Assembly (NCBI GenBank): GCA_004558525.1
Contig: SFCQ01000003.1
Span: 124,001 to 188,000 of the forward strand
DNA: 64,000 nucleotides
Direction of reading: 5' to 3'
Source: Clostridiales bacterium
GTDB taxonomy: Bacteria > Bacillota > Clostridia > Christensenellales > CAG-138
Shown: positions 34,153 to 46,316 of the stretch, one piece after another
Position numbering within the stretch: position 1 is the stretch's first letter
Layout of the letters: every line of letters starts with the position of its first letter
Translations under genes and position numbers: made by a program
The notes under the pieces: model-generated
The model's input: the letters and a program-made list of their open reading frames with translations, nothing else
Told to the model about the DNA's origin: nothing
The model's database searches: none

Positions 34153-34641
34153 TCAGCCCCTTGCGCGATACTTTTCTATTATCCCCTTAACATCGCCCGG
34201 AACAAGGCGGCCGTAGACCTCGTCATTCACCATCATTGCCGGCGCAAGGCCGCAGCAACCTATGCAGCGCGTTGCATTAAGCGTGAACATGCCATCGTCC
34301 GTGCTTTCGCCTACGGGTATGCCAAGCTGCTTTTCAAGCTCGTCAAGCACAAGCTGGCTCCCGCGCACATAGCATGCCGTGCCAAGGCATATGCCCATGG
34401 TATATTTTCCCCTCGGCTTAAGGGTAAACTGTGAATAGAAGGTGGCAACGCCATATATAGTGCTTACCGGTATGCCGGTAGCGTCTGAGATATAGTGCTG
34501 CACCTGCTCGTCTACGCAGCCCATAATCTCCTGCGCATGCTGCATTATCGGCAGCAAACCGCCAGGAACGTCCTTCCACTGCGCAATGACTTGGTCAAGC
34601 TGCCCGAACTTTTCATCGCGGGCGCCGTTTCCGATTGCCAT
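34153..34641 (-). CDS. hndA: NuoE-like [2Fe-2S] subunit HndA
   Basis: 162 residues. Thioredoxin-like NuoE family: helical N-terminal half (VPGGLLPIMQHAQEIMGCVDEQVQHYI), then four cluster cysteines in CLGTACYVRG and CIGCCGLAP (C-x4-C, C-x3-C). GVATFYSQFTLKPRGKYT is the family signature. First gene of the hnd operon, with AAGGAGG upstream. It pairs with HndC to form the NAD(P)H module. Confidence 0.94.
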   Translation of the reverse strand: MAIGNGARDEKFGQLDQVIAQWKDVPGGLLPIMQHAQEIMGCVDEQVQHYISDATGIPVSTIYGVATFYSQFTLKPRGKYTMGICLGTACYVRGSQLVLDELEKQLGIPVGESTDDGMFTLNATRCIGCCGLAPAMMVNDEVYGRLVPGDVKGIIEKYRARG

Positions 34642-34698
34642 GAATCATATTCCTCCTTAAAGTTTTGACCGTGAAAATCGTTAATAATCTGACGCGAT

Positions 34699-34728
34699 TC
34701 TATAGAATTGTAACATACCGAGATACAA
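34699..34728 (-). promoter_or_regulatory. Candidate hnd operon promoter
   Basis: Minus strand: -35 TTGTAT (34728-34723), 18-bp spacer, -10 TATAGA (34704-34699), about 55 nt before hndA. Confidence 0.5.
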
Positions 34729-34819
34729 AATAAAAGCGCAAATAAATGATTTGCAGCTTTTATTTCTCTTCATGCATATTTGGTATGTTATGGCATTATA
34801 TCATCATGGATATCATGTT

Positions 34820-36751
34820 TTATGCCTGTTTTCCGCCCTTTTTACTGCCGCCGGTTCCCGGCTTTTTGTCGGGGTTGAATTTTTTGTTTCTGTTTCCTGC
34901 ATTTTTTGTCGCATTATGAGGGGTTTTTTTGATGTCCCTCGGCGGCAGCAGCGCATCCCTGTCAAAGCCTATAAGCTCCTGCCTGCCGGCTTTAATAAGG
35001 GCCTTTCTTGCAAGCGGAGCATACTGCGGCATAAAATACTGCATCAGCGCGCGCTGCATCGCTTTTTCGTTTGGGTCCCTTGCGACGTACACCTTTTCGC
35101 CGTTTCTCGGGTCTATGCCCGTATAGTACATGCATGTTGAAAGCGTGCCCGGCGTAGGATAAAAATCCTGCACCTGCTCCGGCCTTTGCCCGCTCTTCTT
35201 AAGATACAGCGCAAGCTCTACAGCCGCGTTCAGGTCGCTTCCCGGGTGGCTGCTCATAAAATACGGCACTATGAACTGCTCGTGCCCCGTTTTTCTGTTA
35301 AGCTCATTATACTTGGAAACAAACGCGTCATAAAGCTGATGCCTCGGCTTGCCCATAAGCTTGAGCACCCTGTCGGACACATGCTCCGGCGCTACCTTGA
35401 GCCTTCCGCTTATGTGATCCTTTATGATCGCCCTGAGAAAAACGTCCTTTTTATCATCGTACATAACATAATCATATCTTATGCCGGAGCGCACAAACAC
35501 CTTCTTTACGCCCTTTATGCGTTTAAGCTCGTCAAGCAGCTCAACATAGTCCGCGTGATCGGCGCGCATATTCTTGCACGGCTCGTAGCCAAGGCACTGC
35601 TTATCCGGACAGACGCCGCTTTTAAGCTGTTTTTTGCAAGCGGGGAATCTGAAATCCGCCGTCGGGCCGCCAACGTCGTGTATATAACCCTTGAATAAAG
35701 GATCGTGCGTCATAAGCCCGGCCTCTTTTACGAGCGAGGCGCGGCTCCTTGCCTGCACTATACGGCCCTGATGGAACGTGAGCGCGCAGAAGGAGCAGCC
35801 GCCGAAGCAGCCCCTGCATGAGGCGAGCGAGAACCTGACCTCCTTTAGCGCCGGTATCTCGCCCTTATAGCTTGGGTGCGGCGCGCGGCTGTAGGGCAGC
35901 TCATACACGGCGTCAAGCTCCTCTGTGCTCAGGGGCATAGCAGGCGGATTGACGACTACATATGCATTGCCGTGCGGCTGCACGAGCCTTTTGCCGCGTA
36001 TAGCGTCCTGCTCGCGGTATTGCTTCATAAATGCTGAAGCGTACTTCTTTTTATCCGCCGCTGTCTCTTCATAGCTTTCTATAAGCTCATAATCATACAC
36101 TTTGTCAAGGCTGCCCGTCATGTAGCAGGTGCCGGCTATATATGTGATATCCTTTATGTTCAGCCCGCTTGCAAGCGCGTCCGCAACCTCGACTATGCTT
36201 CTTTCACCCATTCCGTACAGAAGAAGGTCCGCGCCCGAATCGCACAGTATGCTGCGCCTGACCTTATCCTCCCAGTAATCATAATGGGCAAAGCGCCTAA
36301 GGCTCGCCTCTATGCCGCCTATTATCACGGGTACGTTCTTATACGCCTCCCTGCACCTGTTTGAATAGACTATTGCCGCCCTGTCGGGTCTTTTGCCTGA
36401 AACGCCGTTTTCGGTATAAGCGTCCTCGCTCCTGCGTTTTTTTGCGGAGGTATAGTGGTTCACCATCGAATCCATGTTGCCCGCGCTAACAAGGAAGGCG
36501 AGCCTGGGCCTGCCGAGCTTTTTGAACTCCTCGGCAGAGTGCCAATCCGGCTGAGCTATTATGCCCACGCTGTAGCCCCTGCTTTCAAGCACCCTGCTTA
36601 TTATCGCCGGGCCAAAGGAGGGATGGTCTATATAAGCGTCGCCTATAACATAAACAAAGTCAAGCTGCTCTATGCCAAGCCCGTCCATCTCCGCCCTTGT
36701 CATCGGCAGCGCCTTAAGCGGATATTCGTTTTGCCTAAAATCATGCTTCAT
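34820..36751 (-). CDS. YgiQ-family radical SAM protein
   Basis: 643 residues. An N-terminal cobalamin-binding-like domain ([28 protein letters not shown]) precedes a radical SAM core with the cluster motif [11 protein letters not shown] (CxxxCxxC) near 300, and a C-terminal YgiQ domain ([38 protein letters not shown]). The substrate is unknown. The ends are Lys/Gly/Asn-rich ([16 protein letters not shown]). ATG 36751 fits homologues but has no clear Shine-Dalgarno; with 22 bp between it and the previous stop, translation may rely on coupling. Confidence 0.92.
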   Translation of the reverse strand: MKHDFRQNEYPLKALPMTRAEMDGLGIEQLDFVYVIGDAYIDHPSFGPAIISRVLESRGYSVGIIAQPDWHSAEEFKKLGRPRLAFLVSAGNMDSMVNHYTSAKKRRSEDAYTENGVSGKRPDRAAIVYSNRCREAYKNVPVIIGGIEASLRRFAHYDYWEDKVRRSILCDSGADLLLYGMGERSIVEVADALASGLNIKDITYIAGTCYMTGSLDKVYDYELIESYEETAADKKKYASAFMKQYREQDAIRGKRLVQPHGNAYVVVNPPAMPLSTEELDAVYELPYSRAPHPSYKGEIPALKEVRFSLASCRGCFGGCSFCALTFHQGRIVQARSRASLVKEAGLMTHDPLFKGYIHDVGGPTADFRFPACKKQLKSGVCPDKQCLGYEPCKNMRADHADYVELLDELKRIKGVKKVFVRSGIRYDYVMYDDKKDVFLRAIIKDHISGRLKVAPEHVSDRVLKLMGKPRHQLYDAFVSKYNELNRKTGHEQFIVPYFMSSHPGSDLNAAVELALYLKKSGQRPEQVQDFYPTPGTLSTCMYYTGIDPRNGEKVYVARDPNEKAMQRALMQYFMPQYAPLARKALIKAGRQELIGFDRDALLPPRDIKKTPHNATKNAGNRNKKFNPDKKPGTGGSKKGGKQA

Positions 36752-36773
36752 GGCAAAACAATAGCACAAACGC

Positions 36774-39700
36774 TTACTGCCTGTAAAGCACAAAGCTGTG
36801 CTTTATTTTATCGTCAGCAAGCTGTATGCCGTTTTCAGCCCCGCTGAGCGCGCCTTTTTTGACGGTGATATCATATATCGTTTCCCCGAATGTATATTTG
36901 ATGTTGTACTCCTCAAACTCGCAGCAGGGCTGTATATAAAGCTTATCGCCCGTCTTTTTGAAGCCGAGCACGTCCTCAAGCACGGTCTTATAAAGCCACG
37001 CCGCTGCGCCCGTATACCACGTCCAGCCTGCCCTTCCCTTGCATCGCGCCACTGTATATACGTCCCCCGCGGCGACATACGGCTCCGCCATGTAGCTGAG
37101 CATACCCTCGTAGGACGAGGTCCTTTCTATGGGATTTATCAGCGAAACAAGGCTCTTAGCTTCCTTTGGCCTGTTCAGCGCGCATGCGGCCTTTATAAGC
37201 CATGCCGCCGCGTGGGTATACTGGCCGCCGTTTTCCCTTACCCCGGGCACATAGGCGGTTATATAGCCTATGGCCTCGTCCGGCCTTGAAAAAGCGGGCG
37301 TCAGCAGCGCCGCCGTGCCGTGCCTGAAGTCCACAAGCGCTCCCATTGCGGAATCAAACGCCTTCTGCGCATTTTCAGCGCCTGCTATGCAGGCCCAGGC
37401 CTGGCACAGCAGGTCTATGCGGCAGTATGCGTTCTCCCTGCCGCCTATAGGGCTGCCGTCCGAAAGATAAGCCCTTTTGTACCATTCGCCGTCCCAGCCG
37501 GCCGTTTCCGCCGCAAGCATCAGCTTCTCCTTTTCGGCTTTATAGCGGCGGGCTCTTTCCGTATCGCCCCTATCCTCGGCTATGCTTATAAAGCGGCCAA
37601 GCACGTCAGCCGTGAAGAAGGCGAGCCATACGCTTTCGCCGCCATTCCTGCCAATGTTGTCCATGCCGTCGTTCCAGTCCCCGCCGCCCATAAGCGGCAG
37701 CGAATGTGCGCCCGTGCTTAATGAGGCCTCTATTGCCCTTACGCAGTGCATATATATGCTTTCGCTGACGCTGCTTTTGTTCATATCGCAGTATATATCC
37801 CTTGCGCCGGCATCTATTGGCACGTCCTCAAGGTATTCGCACCGCTCGTCCCATATGGAACCGTCGCCCGTGATCTTTGCGTATTCGCATGCAACATAGG
37901 GCAAAAACAGCCTGTCGTCGCTTATGCGCGTGCGCACGCCGCAGCACGGCTCGTGCCACCAATGCAGCACGTCGCCTGCAATAAACTGCCTTTTTGCGCA
38001 CTCTATTATGTGCTTTCTGACCCTGTCCGGCTCATAGTAAACAAGGGCGAGCATATCCTGCAGCTGATCGCGGAAGCCTGTCGCGCCGCCGCATTGGTAA
38101 TAGCCGGTCTTCCCCATCACCCGCGATACCAACGTTTGATATACGAGCCTGCCGTTCATAAGCATATCGAGCGCCCTGTCAGGAGTGGCTATCTTTATTT
38201 TGCCAAGCCTGCCGCGCCAGCTTGAGGTCGCCTTTTCAAGCCTGCTTTCCACCGCTTCTATGCTTTCCGAGCAGAGTCTTTCAATAGTATCCGCATCAGC
38301 TTCGCCAAGCAGGAGCGCTATTCTTTTGCTTTCTCCGGCTTCAAGCTCGATATCGCCCCTCAACGCCATAAAGCCCTGCGCATAGCCTATAAGGTTTAGC
38401 GGTTCCTCCGTAAGCCATGCGCCGGAAAGCAGCTCGTACCTTGCGTCGCCATACTCCGCGCCCATGCCTATGGCGCTTATAAATGCGGCCTGTGCAGAAC
38501 TGTTTCTTAGCGAAGTCACGGTCATTGCGTTTTTGATGAGCCTCGTCAGGCACGCCTCCCTGTGCGCCTTTTCGCCAAGCACCATATCGCAGCCGAAGAA
38601 CAGGCGTATACGCCTGGTTGCAAGCATGGGATTGTTTATATCGAGCAATATATACTTAACGCTTTCGCTTTCATCAACAAAAACGCGTTGCTTTACGCTA
38701 AGGCCCTCAGCCTCGCTTTGATAATCGCTGAAGCCAAAGCCGTGCCGCACGGTAACCGGAGCGTTTCCGGAAAGCCTGCCGGGCGTTACCGTCCATACGG
38801 ACATATCGTCCTTATCCATAAGCATTACAAATTCCCCCTTTGGGTCGCGCACGGGGTCGTTATACCAGGGGGTGAGCTTATGCTGGCGGCTGTTGCCATG
38901 CCAGGTGTAGCCGCCGCCGGATTCGCTGATTATCGTTCCAAAGCTGTCGTTCGCCATTATGTTTACCCAGGGCAGCGGCGTCGTCTGGCCAGGCTCTATC
39001 TTCATAACATAGCTGCCGCCGGCTTCAAAGCCGCCTATGCCGTTATCAAGCTCCTTGGGCTCGCCTTTGGGCGCAAGCGCCGCACGTTCCCCCTTTTTCC
39101 CATATGGCGGCAGCTTGAGCGGCCTTACATGCTTGGGCATGAACTGCTTATCAAGGCTGCGCTTTGGGTCTATCACTATAAGCGCAAGCGCCTCAAGCCT
39201 TGCTTCGTCCGCTTCGTCAAGCCCGAAGCCGTGTATTATATGCGCGTCTCCCGCGCCGAGCGCACGCACAAGGCCCTCAAGCCTGCTCCTGAGGTCGTTA
39301 TGGTATTCCGAAGCGTACATGCCGATGAACGCAAGCTCAAATGAAACGTTTCTCCTTTTAAGATACGCTTTAAGCTCAAGCAGCGTCTTAACCATCCGCG
39401 TTTCGCTTTGGCTCGATACCTTCATCAAAACGAGCGGCATATCCGGGTTTATTCCGTATCTGAACAATATATCTATTCCGCCCTTTATGTCCCCCGTTGC
39501 GGCGTCCGTTTTTTTAGAGGCTATGTTAAGCTCTATCCTTGCGGCTATGCGCTCAAAAAGCTCCAGCTTGCCTGTATCGAGCCTGTTTATGCTCTGTTCC
39601 CTTTTTGCCATTGCCCATGCCCTGTCCGGCACGTCGTTTACCGTTTTTATAAGCTCGCCCATTGCGGCTTCGGCCTCCTCGCGGCTATTCTCAGCGCCGA

Positions 39701-42700
39701 GTATAAATGCAAATTTCGCCGTGGACTTAGCCTCTATCTGCCTGGACATTCTTGCGCACAGCTCAGGCTCTATAGGGCATGATATATCGCAGAGGCCCAC
39801 CGCCGGCGTCAGCATGGCCTCAAGAATGTTCTTGCCCCTGCCTGGCGATATCAAAGCGTCGGTAGTATACACCGCCTCCGTTTTTGCGCCGTCAATATCA
39901 AAAATATCGATAAGCGCCGCATAAGCCCAAACCGTATCGCCCCTTACGCTTCTTCTTTCAAAAATCACGCCCCTGCCGGCCCTGTTTGCATCTACGGTTA
40001 TCCTTACGAATGCGGGGTGCGCCTCATATTCCGCACGCTTTGCAAGCGCAAGCTCCAAAAATGCGCCTATGTCAATGCGTTTTTCGCTATCCGCCGCATT
40101 TGTGACGCTAAGCAGCCTGACCTCGGCATCGTGCGCGGAATCCACATATACCTCAAGCCTCGTTTTTATGCTGCCCTCCCTGCGCTCATACACGGCCCTG
40201 TACGGCTCAAGCACGCAGCGATATTCCTCAACCTCGCCGTTTACCGGCGCAAGCGTAGCGGAAAAGCAGCCCTCGTCCGACTTTATGGCAAAGAACACGC
40301 CGCTTGAGAACCTTGCTTCGTCCGCATGGAATCTTGTTATGTCAAAGCCGCCCCTGCTGCTTGAGGATATGCCGTTATCGCAGGCAAAAACAGTATAGCT
40401 GCCGTTTGTAAGGTGCTGCGCCTCGTACACCTCAAGGTCCGCTCTGGATACCCTTGGCGGCCTTGGCGTAATGCTCTCAGGGTGCGCATTTTCTTTTTTG
40501 GGCTTAACGCGCTTTATAGCGGCTGCCCTGTCGGCGCGCTTTTCTTCAAGCAGCATCTTTGCAGCCCTTATCCTGGGCGCGTTTAGGAATATATCCGAAA
40601 GCGCGTTTTCGCAAAGCGCGTTGGCGGCGGCGCACAGGGCCATTCCCTGATGATGGGCCATGTAGCTTTTAACTATTTCGTAGCTGCTGCCCTCTCTCAT
40701 CCTTTCCCTGGTGAAGTCCACCGCCTCATAAAAGCCGAATTTACCGTAAGCGCCCAGGGCTTCAAGCCGCTTCAAATTGGCGCAGGCGGCGTCAGGCTCT
40801 ATCATCAGCGCCAGCATGCTGGCATACGGCGCTATTACTCTTTCCTCCTCGCTCTCCTGGCATAGCGCGAGCTGCCTTTCGCCAAAGGCCCTGTATTGAT
40901 AAAGCATGTTCCTGTCAAAGGCATAAAAGCCGGACTCGCTGATGCCCCACGGATAGCCCTTTTTTGCCGAAAGCCTCTGCACGGTCACGGCGTTATACGC
41001 GCTTTCGCCAAGCGCGCTGCCATATAGTGCGCCCGTAAATATTACCGGCATAAGGTATTCAAACATCGTGCCGCCCCATGAAAGCAGCACGCGCCTTGTA
41101 TAAACATCCGTAAGCAATCTTGAAAGCGAATAATAGTATTCCGGACTCACCTGCCCAAGCGCCGCCGCAACGAAGCTTGTAAGCCTGGCCTCGGATGCAA
41201 GCAGGTCGTAGCGCCCCTTGGAAAGCGAGTTTGAAGAGCAATCATAGCCTATTGAAAACAGCTTCCTTTCATCATCTGCAAGCAATGTGAAGTCCATCTC
41301 CATATACAGCTTTTCAAGCCTTTTGCCAAGCTCATCATCGCCGCAGGCTTCTACAGCCTCGGCCGCGCATATAAGGCAGGCGGCAAGGTTGCCGCTGTCC
41401 ACCGTTGAGACATAGCGCGGCTCAAGCGGCGTCATCGTTTTTATTGAATACCAGTTGTAAAGATGCCCGTGCCACTTTTCAAGCTTTTCCATAGTGGCGC
41501 ACATTTTGCCAATAATCTCAACAAGCCTTTTTTCATCTATAAAGCCGAGCCTTTGCGCGGCTATGGATGAAAGCATAGCCATGCCTATATTCGTTGGCGA
41601 TGTGTTTGGTATTGCCCTGCCAAGCGGCTCCTTTTGATAATTGTCCGGCGGCAGGAAGCCCGTATCTTCCGTGCAGAACGTTTCAAAAAAACGCCAGGTG
41701 CGCCTTGCGGCCTCTTTTATGTATTCGTTGTTCCTGCCGTTCAGCGTTTCCCTGTTCAACGGGGCGTCAAGGTATGCTATAAGCACGCTTGCGCTTATGA
41801 AAAGCGCCGAAAGTATAAAGCACGCCGGCATTGCGCCGAGGAATATTCCCGCCAATATCATTATGCCTGCAAACAATCCGCACGGCCAAAGCGCAATGAA
41901 ATATTGCTTAAGCTCCCCTGCTTTTACTTTTGTCTGGGCTGCCGTTTGCCATTGCAGCATGTTTTTGTGCGATACGGTAAGCCTGTATATGGTCCTTATT
42001 GTCGCGTCTATCGTCCTGAGTGCGGAATACGGAAGCACCGCAAGCTGCATAACGCCGTTAAGCAGCGCCGGACGCGACTCCTCCATAGCCCCGCGCACGT
42101 CAAGCTCGTCCAATCTTGCCGTTACAAATCTTTTTATAAGCCCGATAAGCTCCCACACAGCGCCGCGGCAAAGCGCCAACAGCGCAAGCGCCGCATAAAG
42201 CCCGCCGTTGGTGTACGGCATCAGCATAAAGCATATCAGCGCCGAAACCGGCACAAGGCTTGAAAGCATGTTTGAAGCAAGCTTTGTTCTTGAAAGCGCG
42301 CTTAGCGGGTTTTTATAGGGCGTGCCCGCCGCGTCGGTAAGCTTGGGCATTATGAAGGGCAGAAGCTGCCAATCCCCCCTTATCCACCTGTGCTGCCGCT
42401 TCCACCAGGAAAGAAATGCCGAAGGCTCTTCATCATACAGCACTATATCGCCCGCAAAGCCGGCCCTTAAGAAGCAGCCTTCCAGAAGGTCATGGCTGAG
42501 CACTGAATTGTCGCTTATTTTGTTCAGCAGGGCGGAGCGGAAGCAGCGCACGTCGAATATGCCCTTGCCGCCGAACAGGCCCGTGCCGTAAACATCCTGA
42601 TAGTATTCGCCCGAAAGCATGGAGTATATATCCACGCCGTTCCCGGGGGACACAAGGGCGGCGAACCTGCTTTTTGCTGCGCCCGTAAGGCTTTGGCGCA

Positions 42701-44603
42701 TGCGCGGCACTATTACGCCATAGCCGGAACGCACAACGCCCAAAGCGTCCTGCTCGGGCTGATTAAGCACATGCTCCATTGCGCCGACAAGCCTTTTTAG
42801 CTCGCCTATGGGCAATATCGTATCGGCGTCAAGCGTAAGGCAGTATTTTATGTTGCCCGGCAAAGCAGAGCTTATAAGGCAAAACGGCTCATCGTCGGCA
42901 TCAACTATAAGTCCGGTAAGCGCAAGTATCGCGCCGCGCTTGCGCTCATGCCCCATATACATGCCGTCGTACTTTGAAAACTCCCTTTTTCTGTGCAGAA
43001 AATAGAATATATTCCTGCCATCGCCGTTTGGTTTATATTTTTTGTTTAGCGCCTCCGTCTTAGCCCTTGCTATTTTAATCAGCTCGTCCTCCCCCTGAAG
43101 CGATTCGAACTCGCTGTCCACAAAATCGCCTATCACGGCGAAATAGCAGTTTTTGTATGAGTTTGCAAGGTAGTGTGTTTCAAGCTGCTCAACAGCCTGC
43201 TCTATGTCCCTTTCGCCTGTTATAAGCACGGGCACGCTTACAAGCACGCCGACATCGTCCGGTATGCCGTTTTCAAGCGCAAGCCTTGGTATGCGTTTTG
43301 GCCCATGCAGCATGGCGGCCATTCTTACCGTCAGCTCCCTCGCTATGCACCAGGCGGGTATGATGCTTACGAGCGCCGCTATCCAGCCGGAAGCCGAGCA
43401 TAGCAGCACGAGTATCAGCATTATCAGCCCCTGTGTGCAAAGCGCTATGGCGAGCCTTGCGTCCTCGTCGGCATATACGAAGGTTTTATCGGGCCTCAGC
43501 GCGCTCAATAGCTGTCTTTGACCCTCCCACTCGGTAAGATAATAGCCTATATGCGCCGCCTTGCCGCTTGCCTTTGCGCTAAGCTCAAGCGCCATGCGCG
43601 CAGCCACGGCCTCTCCCGCGCCGCATCGCGAGGCTGTTTTTTCAAGCTGCTCCCTATAGTAATCCCTGCTTGCGGCGTCCATAAGGGGATATACGCTATC
43701 CTCCCTCAATATCTGCTCCACCCTGCTGTGCTTTTCAAAAAAGCTTTGCGCGTCTATGCTGTCTATATATCTTAAGGAGGCCGTTGCCTCAAGCGTCCTT
43801 TTTGCGCTTCGTTCGGCAAGGCTCCTGTCCCTTGCAAGCAGCTCCTCGGCAGCGTTGCCGCCAAACGATATGCTCTGTGATATGCTTTGTATAAGCTCGT
43901 AGCTGTCCCTTTCAAGCAGCAGCGTCATAAGCCTTTCCGCCATCGCCGGTCTTGAGCTTATATCAAGCTTTTCTATCAGCGCCTTTATCCTTTGGCTGCC
44001 CCTTGGCATACAGCACAGCCTGTTCGCCGCGTCCTCCGCCATTGCGTATTGCTCTGCGCGTTCGCACATATCCTCGCCCTCAAGCCGTATGAGCCGTATC
44101 AGCGCAAGCTTAAGCATGCTCAAAAGCAGCGAAAGCTCACGCATGGTAAGCGGCCGCACCGCCTGATATGCGTTAAGATAAGCCTCCAGCGCGGCCGTAT
44201 CCACCCTGCCGGAGCGCCTGCCCGCTATGTCTATGGCTATGGAGTATATGCGCGGCAAATTGACCCTTTCGCCTTCAGCCTCCACCGGCACCATGGGCAT
44301 ACGTCTTTTAGCGTCAAAAGAAGCCTCCAGCGCGGCCGCCGTTTTTTCTATTACATAAAATGCGTCCATAAGGCTTTTTGCGCCTATGGGCAGCTCAACG
44401 CCCATTTCCGCAAGCTGATCGAGCCTTGCGTTGAGCGCTATAAGCGCCCTCCTGTCGCCGGATATATCAAACACGCCGCTTCTTTTAAGCGCTCTTTTGT
44501 CCATGCGCACGCTGCGCGCAGCCGTTTCGCGTGCCAGCGCTTCAAGCTTTTCCTTTGAAAGCGATATATCTCTAAGTCCTCTGTAAGCGTCCGTTTTTTG
44601 CAT
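36774..44603 (-). CDS. Giant cyclic beta-1,2-glucan synthase-like protein (GT84/GH94, NdvB-like)
   Basis: 2609 residues. Order: helical N-terminal region (1-390); membrane helices (about 393-430); family 84-type glycosyltransferase with DAD in [11 protein letters not shown] (592-594), FGGKGIFDV near 678 and QHRWIRGDW near 737; membrane segments (780-825, 900-945); a glycoamylase-like domain starting [11 protein letters not shown] (1000) with [10 protein letters not shown]; a GH94 sandwich and catalytic barrel with [10 protein letters not shown] at about 2305, holding the general acid Asp. Such proteins polymerise and cyclise beta-1,2-glucan from UDP-glucose; related proteins can be oligoglucan phosphorylases. 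RBS GGGAGGG. No obvious frameshift over 7.8 kb. Confidence 0.9.
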   Translation of the reverse strand: MQKTDAYRGLRDISLSKEKLEALARETAARSVRMDKRALKRSGVFDISGDRRALIALNARLDQLAEMGVELPIGAKSLMDAFYVIEKTAAALEASFDAKRRMPMVPVEAEGERVNLPRIYSIAIDIAGRRSGRVDTAALEAYLNAYQAVRPLTMRELSLLLSMLKLALIRLIRLEGEDMCERAEQYAMAEDAANRLCCMPRGSQRIKALIEKLDISSRPAMAERLMTLLLERDSYELIQSISQSISFGGNAAEELLARDRSLAERSAKRTLEATASLRYIDSIDAQSFFEKHSRVEQILREDSVYPLMDAASRDYYREQLEKTASRCGAGEAVAARMALELSAKASGKAAHIGYYLTEWEGQRQLLSALRPDKTFVYADEDARLAIALCTQGLIMLILVLLCSASGWIAALVSIIPAWCIARELTVRMAAMLHGPKRIPRLALENGIPDDVGVLVSVPVLITGERDIEQAVEQLETHYLANSYKNCYFAVIGDFVDSEFESLQGEDELIKIARAKTEALNKKYKPNGDGRNIFYFLHRKREFSKYDGMYMGHERKRGAILALTGLIVDADDEPFCLISSALPGNIKYCLTLDADTILPIGELKRLVGAMEHVLNQPEQDALGVVRSGYGVIVPRMRQSLTGAAKSRFAALVSPGNGVDIYSMLSGEYYQDVYGTGLFGGKGIFDVRCFRSALLNKISDNSVLSHDLLEGCFLRAGFAGDIVLYDEEPSAFLSWWKRQHRWIRGDWQLLPFIMPKLTDAAGTPYKNPLSALSRTKLASNMLSSLVPVSALICFMLMPYTNGGLYAALALLALCRGAVWELIGLIKRFVTARLDELDVRGAMEESRPALLNGVMQLAVLPYSALRTIDATIRTIYRLTVSHKNMLQWQTAAQTKVKAGELKQYFIALWPCGLFAGIMILAGIFLGAMPACFILSALFISASVLIAYLDAPLNRETLNGRNNEYIKEAARRTWRFFETFCTEDTGFLPPDNYQKEPLGRAIPNTSPTNIGMAMLSSIAAQRLGFIDEKRLVEIIGKMCATMEKLEKWHGHLYNWYSIKTMTPLEPRYVSTVDSGNLAACLICAAEAVEACGDDELGKRLEKLYMEMDFTLLADDERKLFSIGYDCSSNSLSKGRYDLLASEARLTSFVAAALGQVSPEYYYSLSRLLTDVYTRRVLLSWGGTMFEYLMPVIFTGALYGSALGESAYNAVTVQRLSAKKGYPWGISESGFYAFDRNMLYQYRAFGERQLALCQESEEERVIAPYASMLALMIEPDAACANLKRLEALGAYGKFGFYEAVDFTRERMREGSSYEIVKSYMAHHQGMALCAAANALCENALSDIFLNAPRIRAAKMLLEEKRADRAAAIKRVKPKKENAHPESITPRPPRVSRADLEVYEAQHLTNGSYTVFACDNGISSSSRGGFDITRFHADEARFSSGVFFAIKSDEGCFSATLAPVNGEVEEYRCVLEPYRAVYERREGSIKTRLEVYVDSAHDAEVRLLSVTNAADSEKRIDIGAFLELALAKRAEYEAHPAFVRITVDANRAGRGVIFERRSVRGDTVWAYAALIDIFDIDGAKTEAVYTTDALISPGRGKNILEAMLTPAVGLCDISCPIEPELCARMSRQIEAKSTAKFAFILGAENSREEAEAAMGELIKTVNDVPDRAWAMAKREQSINRLDTGKLELFERIAARIELNIASKKTDAATGDIKGGIDILFRYGINPDMPLVLMKVSSQSETRMVKTLLELKAYLKRRNVSFELAFIGMYASEYHNDLRSRLEGLVRALGAGDAHIIHGFGLDEADEARLEALALIVIDPKRSLDKQFMPKHVRPLKLPPYGKKGERAALAPKGEPKELDNGIGGFEAGGSYVMKIEPGQTTPLPWVNIMANDSFGTIISESGGGYTWHGNSRQHKLTPWYNDPVRDPKGEFVMLMDKDDMSVWTVTPGRLSGNAPVTVRHGFGFSDYQSEAEGLSVKQRVFVDESESVKYILLDINNPMLATRRIRLFFGCDMVLGEKAHREACLTRLIKNAMTVTSLRNSSAQAAFISAIGMGAEYGDARYELLSGAWLTEEPLNLIGYAQGFMALRGDIELEAGESKRIALLLGEADADTIERLCSESIEAVESRLEKATSSWRGRLGKIKIATPDRALDMLMNGRLVYQTLVSRVMGKTGYYQCGGATGFRDQLQDMLALVYYEPDRVRKHIIECAKRQFIAGDVLHWWHEPCCGVRTRISDDRLFLPYVACEYAKITGDGSIWDERCEYLEDVPIDAGARDIYCDMNKSSVSESIYMHCVRAIEASLSTGAHSLPLMGGGDWNDGMDNIGRNGGESVWLAFFTADVLGRFISIAEDRGDTERARRYKAEKEKLMLAAETAGWDGEWYKRAYLSDGSPIGGRENAYCRIDLLCQAWACIAGAENAQKAFDSAMGALVDFRHGTAALLTPAFSRPDEAIGYITAYVPGVRENGGQYTHAAAWLIKAACALNRPKEAKSLVSLINPIERTSSYEGMLSYMAEPYVAAGDVYTVARCKGRAGWTWYTGAAAWLYKTVLEDVLGFKKTGDKLYIQPCCEFEEYNIKYTFGETIYDITVKKGALSGAENGIQLADDKIKHSFVLYRQ

Positions 44604-44675
44604 AACAAAAGCCCTCCCTGCAAAGGCATATTGCCTATTATCTGCAAAAAGGGCATATTTTATATCCGTATCGGC

Positions 44676-45674
44676 TTATTCTTTATCTTCTGCCGCGCCG
44701 TCATCCTGTGCCGCGCTTTTTTGGGCTATGTATTCATCGCAGAATTTGTACCATTTGTCAACATATTCCGCCTGCTCCACCTCTATCATGTCGCTTATCT
44801 TATATATGCCGCGCGCCTGCGCCTCACGGGCGAAGTCCCTTGTAAGCTCGTTTTCATCGCTGAGCACGGCCTTTACTTTTGTAAAGCCCTGCTTGTATGC
44901 ATAATACAGCCGCGTATGCCCGTCAAGCGAAATGTATTTGCCGCTTTCCTCAGCCTGCAGCACGGGAATTATTATATCGTCCCCGCTGTTTATGAATGTA
45001 GCCACAGCGGCTATCTTTTCCGTGCTTACATAGAACTGCGACGGCTGAACAGCGTCTATATCCACGTCGAAGAGAACGGCATCCGGAAACTCCTTTATAA
45101 GCTCGCCGTTTTCATTATAGAACTTGGTTATATGCTCGGCATAAAACCTGAATTCGTCTATTATTGCGTCTATATCGCCTTCGCCATGCCAATACACCGC
45201 CGCGCTGTCCGCACCGTTTATCCGAAACTGGCACGTATACTTGCCGTCTATAAGGAAGGCTCCGTGCTGCTCAAGCACATCCTTATCAAACCTTTCATCG
45301 TCATAGCCATCTATCCTAAGTATGTCCATGCCTTCTTCGGCTGCACGGTTTTCTTCGGTATGTTCGTCCGCCTGTTCCGCACAGGCGGCATCCGTTTCTT
45401 CTGCGGCTCCGGCTTCCTCGGCCGCATCGGATCCAGCGCTTTCGGCTTTGGCTGCTTCGTTATCAGCCTCGGCATCGGCAGCTTCTTTTGCCTGCCGCCT
45501 GAAGCGGTCAAGCTCGTCAAGCAGCATCTTGTTTCTCAGCCTTGCCACGTCAAGCTCGTGCCGCATCGTGTCAAACTCCCTTATCACATCGTCAAGGAAG
45601 CTGTCCACCTCCGCCGCATCGTAGCCCAAAAATGCTCGTGTGAAGGATTTATTTATTATGGTATTCCTGTTCAT
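44676..45674 (-). CDS. DivIVA-domain/ParB-like-domain fusion protein
   Basis: 332 residues. Residues 1-58 are a DivIVA N-terminal domain (NKSFTRAFLGYDAAEVDSFLDDVIREFD), which targets curved membranes and poles. An Ala/Glu/Asp linker (60-115) follows. Residues 115-320 form a second module (ILRIDGYDDERFDKDVLEQHGAF ... QPSQFYVSTEKIAAVATFINSGDDIIIPVL ... ISLDGHTRLYYAYKQGFTKVKAVL) in which DGHTRLYYA is the ParB/sulfiredoxin-fold signature. The typical DivIVA C-terminal coiled coil is absent. It sits next to sepF where other Firmicutes have divIVA. ATG 45674 with AAGGG upstream; the frame also reads a TTG one codon before. Confidence 0.8.
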   Translation of the reverse strand: MNRNTIINKSFTRAFLGYDAAEVDSFLDDVIREFDTMRHELDVARLRNKMLLDELDRFRRQAKEAADAEADNEAAKAESAGSDAAEEAGAAEETDAACAEQADEHTEENRAAEEGMDILRIDGYDDERFDKDVLEQHGAFLIDGKYTCQFRINGADSAAVYWHGEGDIDAIIDEFRFYAEHITKFYNENGELIKEFPDAVLFDVDIDAVQPSQFYVSTEKIAAVATFINSGDDIIIPVLQAEESGKYISLDGHTRLYYAYKQGFTKVKAVLSDENELTRDFAREAQARGIYKISDMIEVEQAEYVDKWYKFCDEYIAQKSAAQDDGAAEDKE

Positions 45675-45727
45675 CAAAGCAATTCCCTTAAAGTCAGATT
45701 ATGCTCGTTCAGTCCAAATGAAATAAC

Positions 45728-45752
45728 GGCCGCCGCAGCCGGTGCGGCGGCC
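45728..45752 (-). terminator. Terminator-like hairpin between sepF and the DivIVA fusion
   Basis: Perfect 10-bp GC stem GGCCGCCGCA/TGCGGCGGCC with a 5-nt loop, followed by GTTATTTCATTT on the minus strand. It may reduce read-through from sepF into the downstream gene. Confidence 0.7.
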
Positions 45753-45762
45753 CTGACATGGA

Positions 45763-46212
45763 TCAGATGATCCCGTCCTCGTCGTTATCTCCGTTGCCTA
45801 TAACGTCGTAGTTGGTGGGGGCTACAACGAATATGCCGCGTGAGATCTTGTAAATGGTGCCGTTAAGGGCATATATGGCGCCTGCAATGAAGTCAAGTAT
45901 GCGCTGAGCGCACTCAAGATCCAGCTCCTCCATGTTGACTATAACGGGTTTGCGGCTCTTGAGATTATCGATGATGTTCTGCGTATCCTCGTAGCTTACG
46001 GGGTGATAAACTATCATCTTAAGCTGCGCCGCATTGGGAAGATTGACAACGTTGGAATCGTTCTGCACGTTCCTTCTTGCTCGGTTGCCAAAGTTTACAA
46101 CGCTATTGTCCCTTGAATCCTCCTCGTAGGTCTCGTCCTCGTACACATCGTCCTCGGCGCCGTTGTCCTCAATACCGATGTACTCGAGAAATTTGCCCAA
46201 TACTCCTGCCAT
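45763..46212 (-). CDS. sepF: Cell division protein SepF
   Basis: 149 residues. N-terminal amphipathic membrane anchor MAGVLGKFLEYIGI, an acidic linker, and the SepF core (about 65-140: MIVYHPVSYEDTQNIIDNLKSRKPVIVNMEELD ... AQRILDFIAGAIYALNGTIYKI). It bundles FtsZ and anchors it to the membrane alongside FtsA. GGAGGAAT upstream. The yggS-sepF pairing is the usual Firmicute order. Confidence 0.96.
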   Translation of the reverse strand: MAGVLGKFLEYIGIEDNGAEDDVYEDETYEEDSRDNSVVNFGNRARRNVQNDSNVVNLPNAAQLKMIVYHPVSYEDTQNIIDNLKSRKPVIVNMEELDLECAQRILDFIAGAIYALNGTIYKISRGIFVVAPTNYDVIGNGDNDEDGII

Positions 46213-46316
46213 TTTCTTATTCCTCCAATAAAAGTATTTCTTTTGGCGCTTGGAGAAATAGTTCCTTCTGTTGCTTTGTATCCGGGGTTTTATATGCGTT
46301 TGCGGCTGGTATATGT

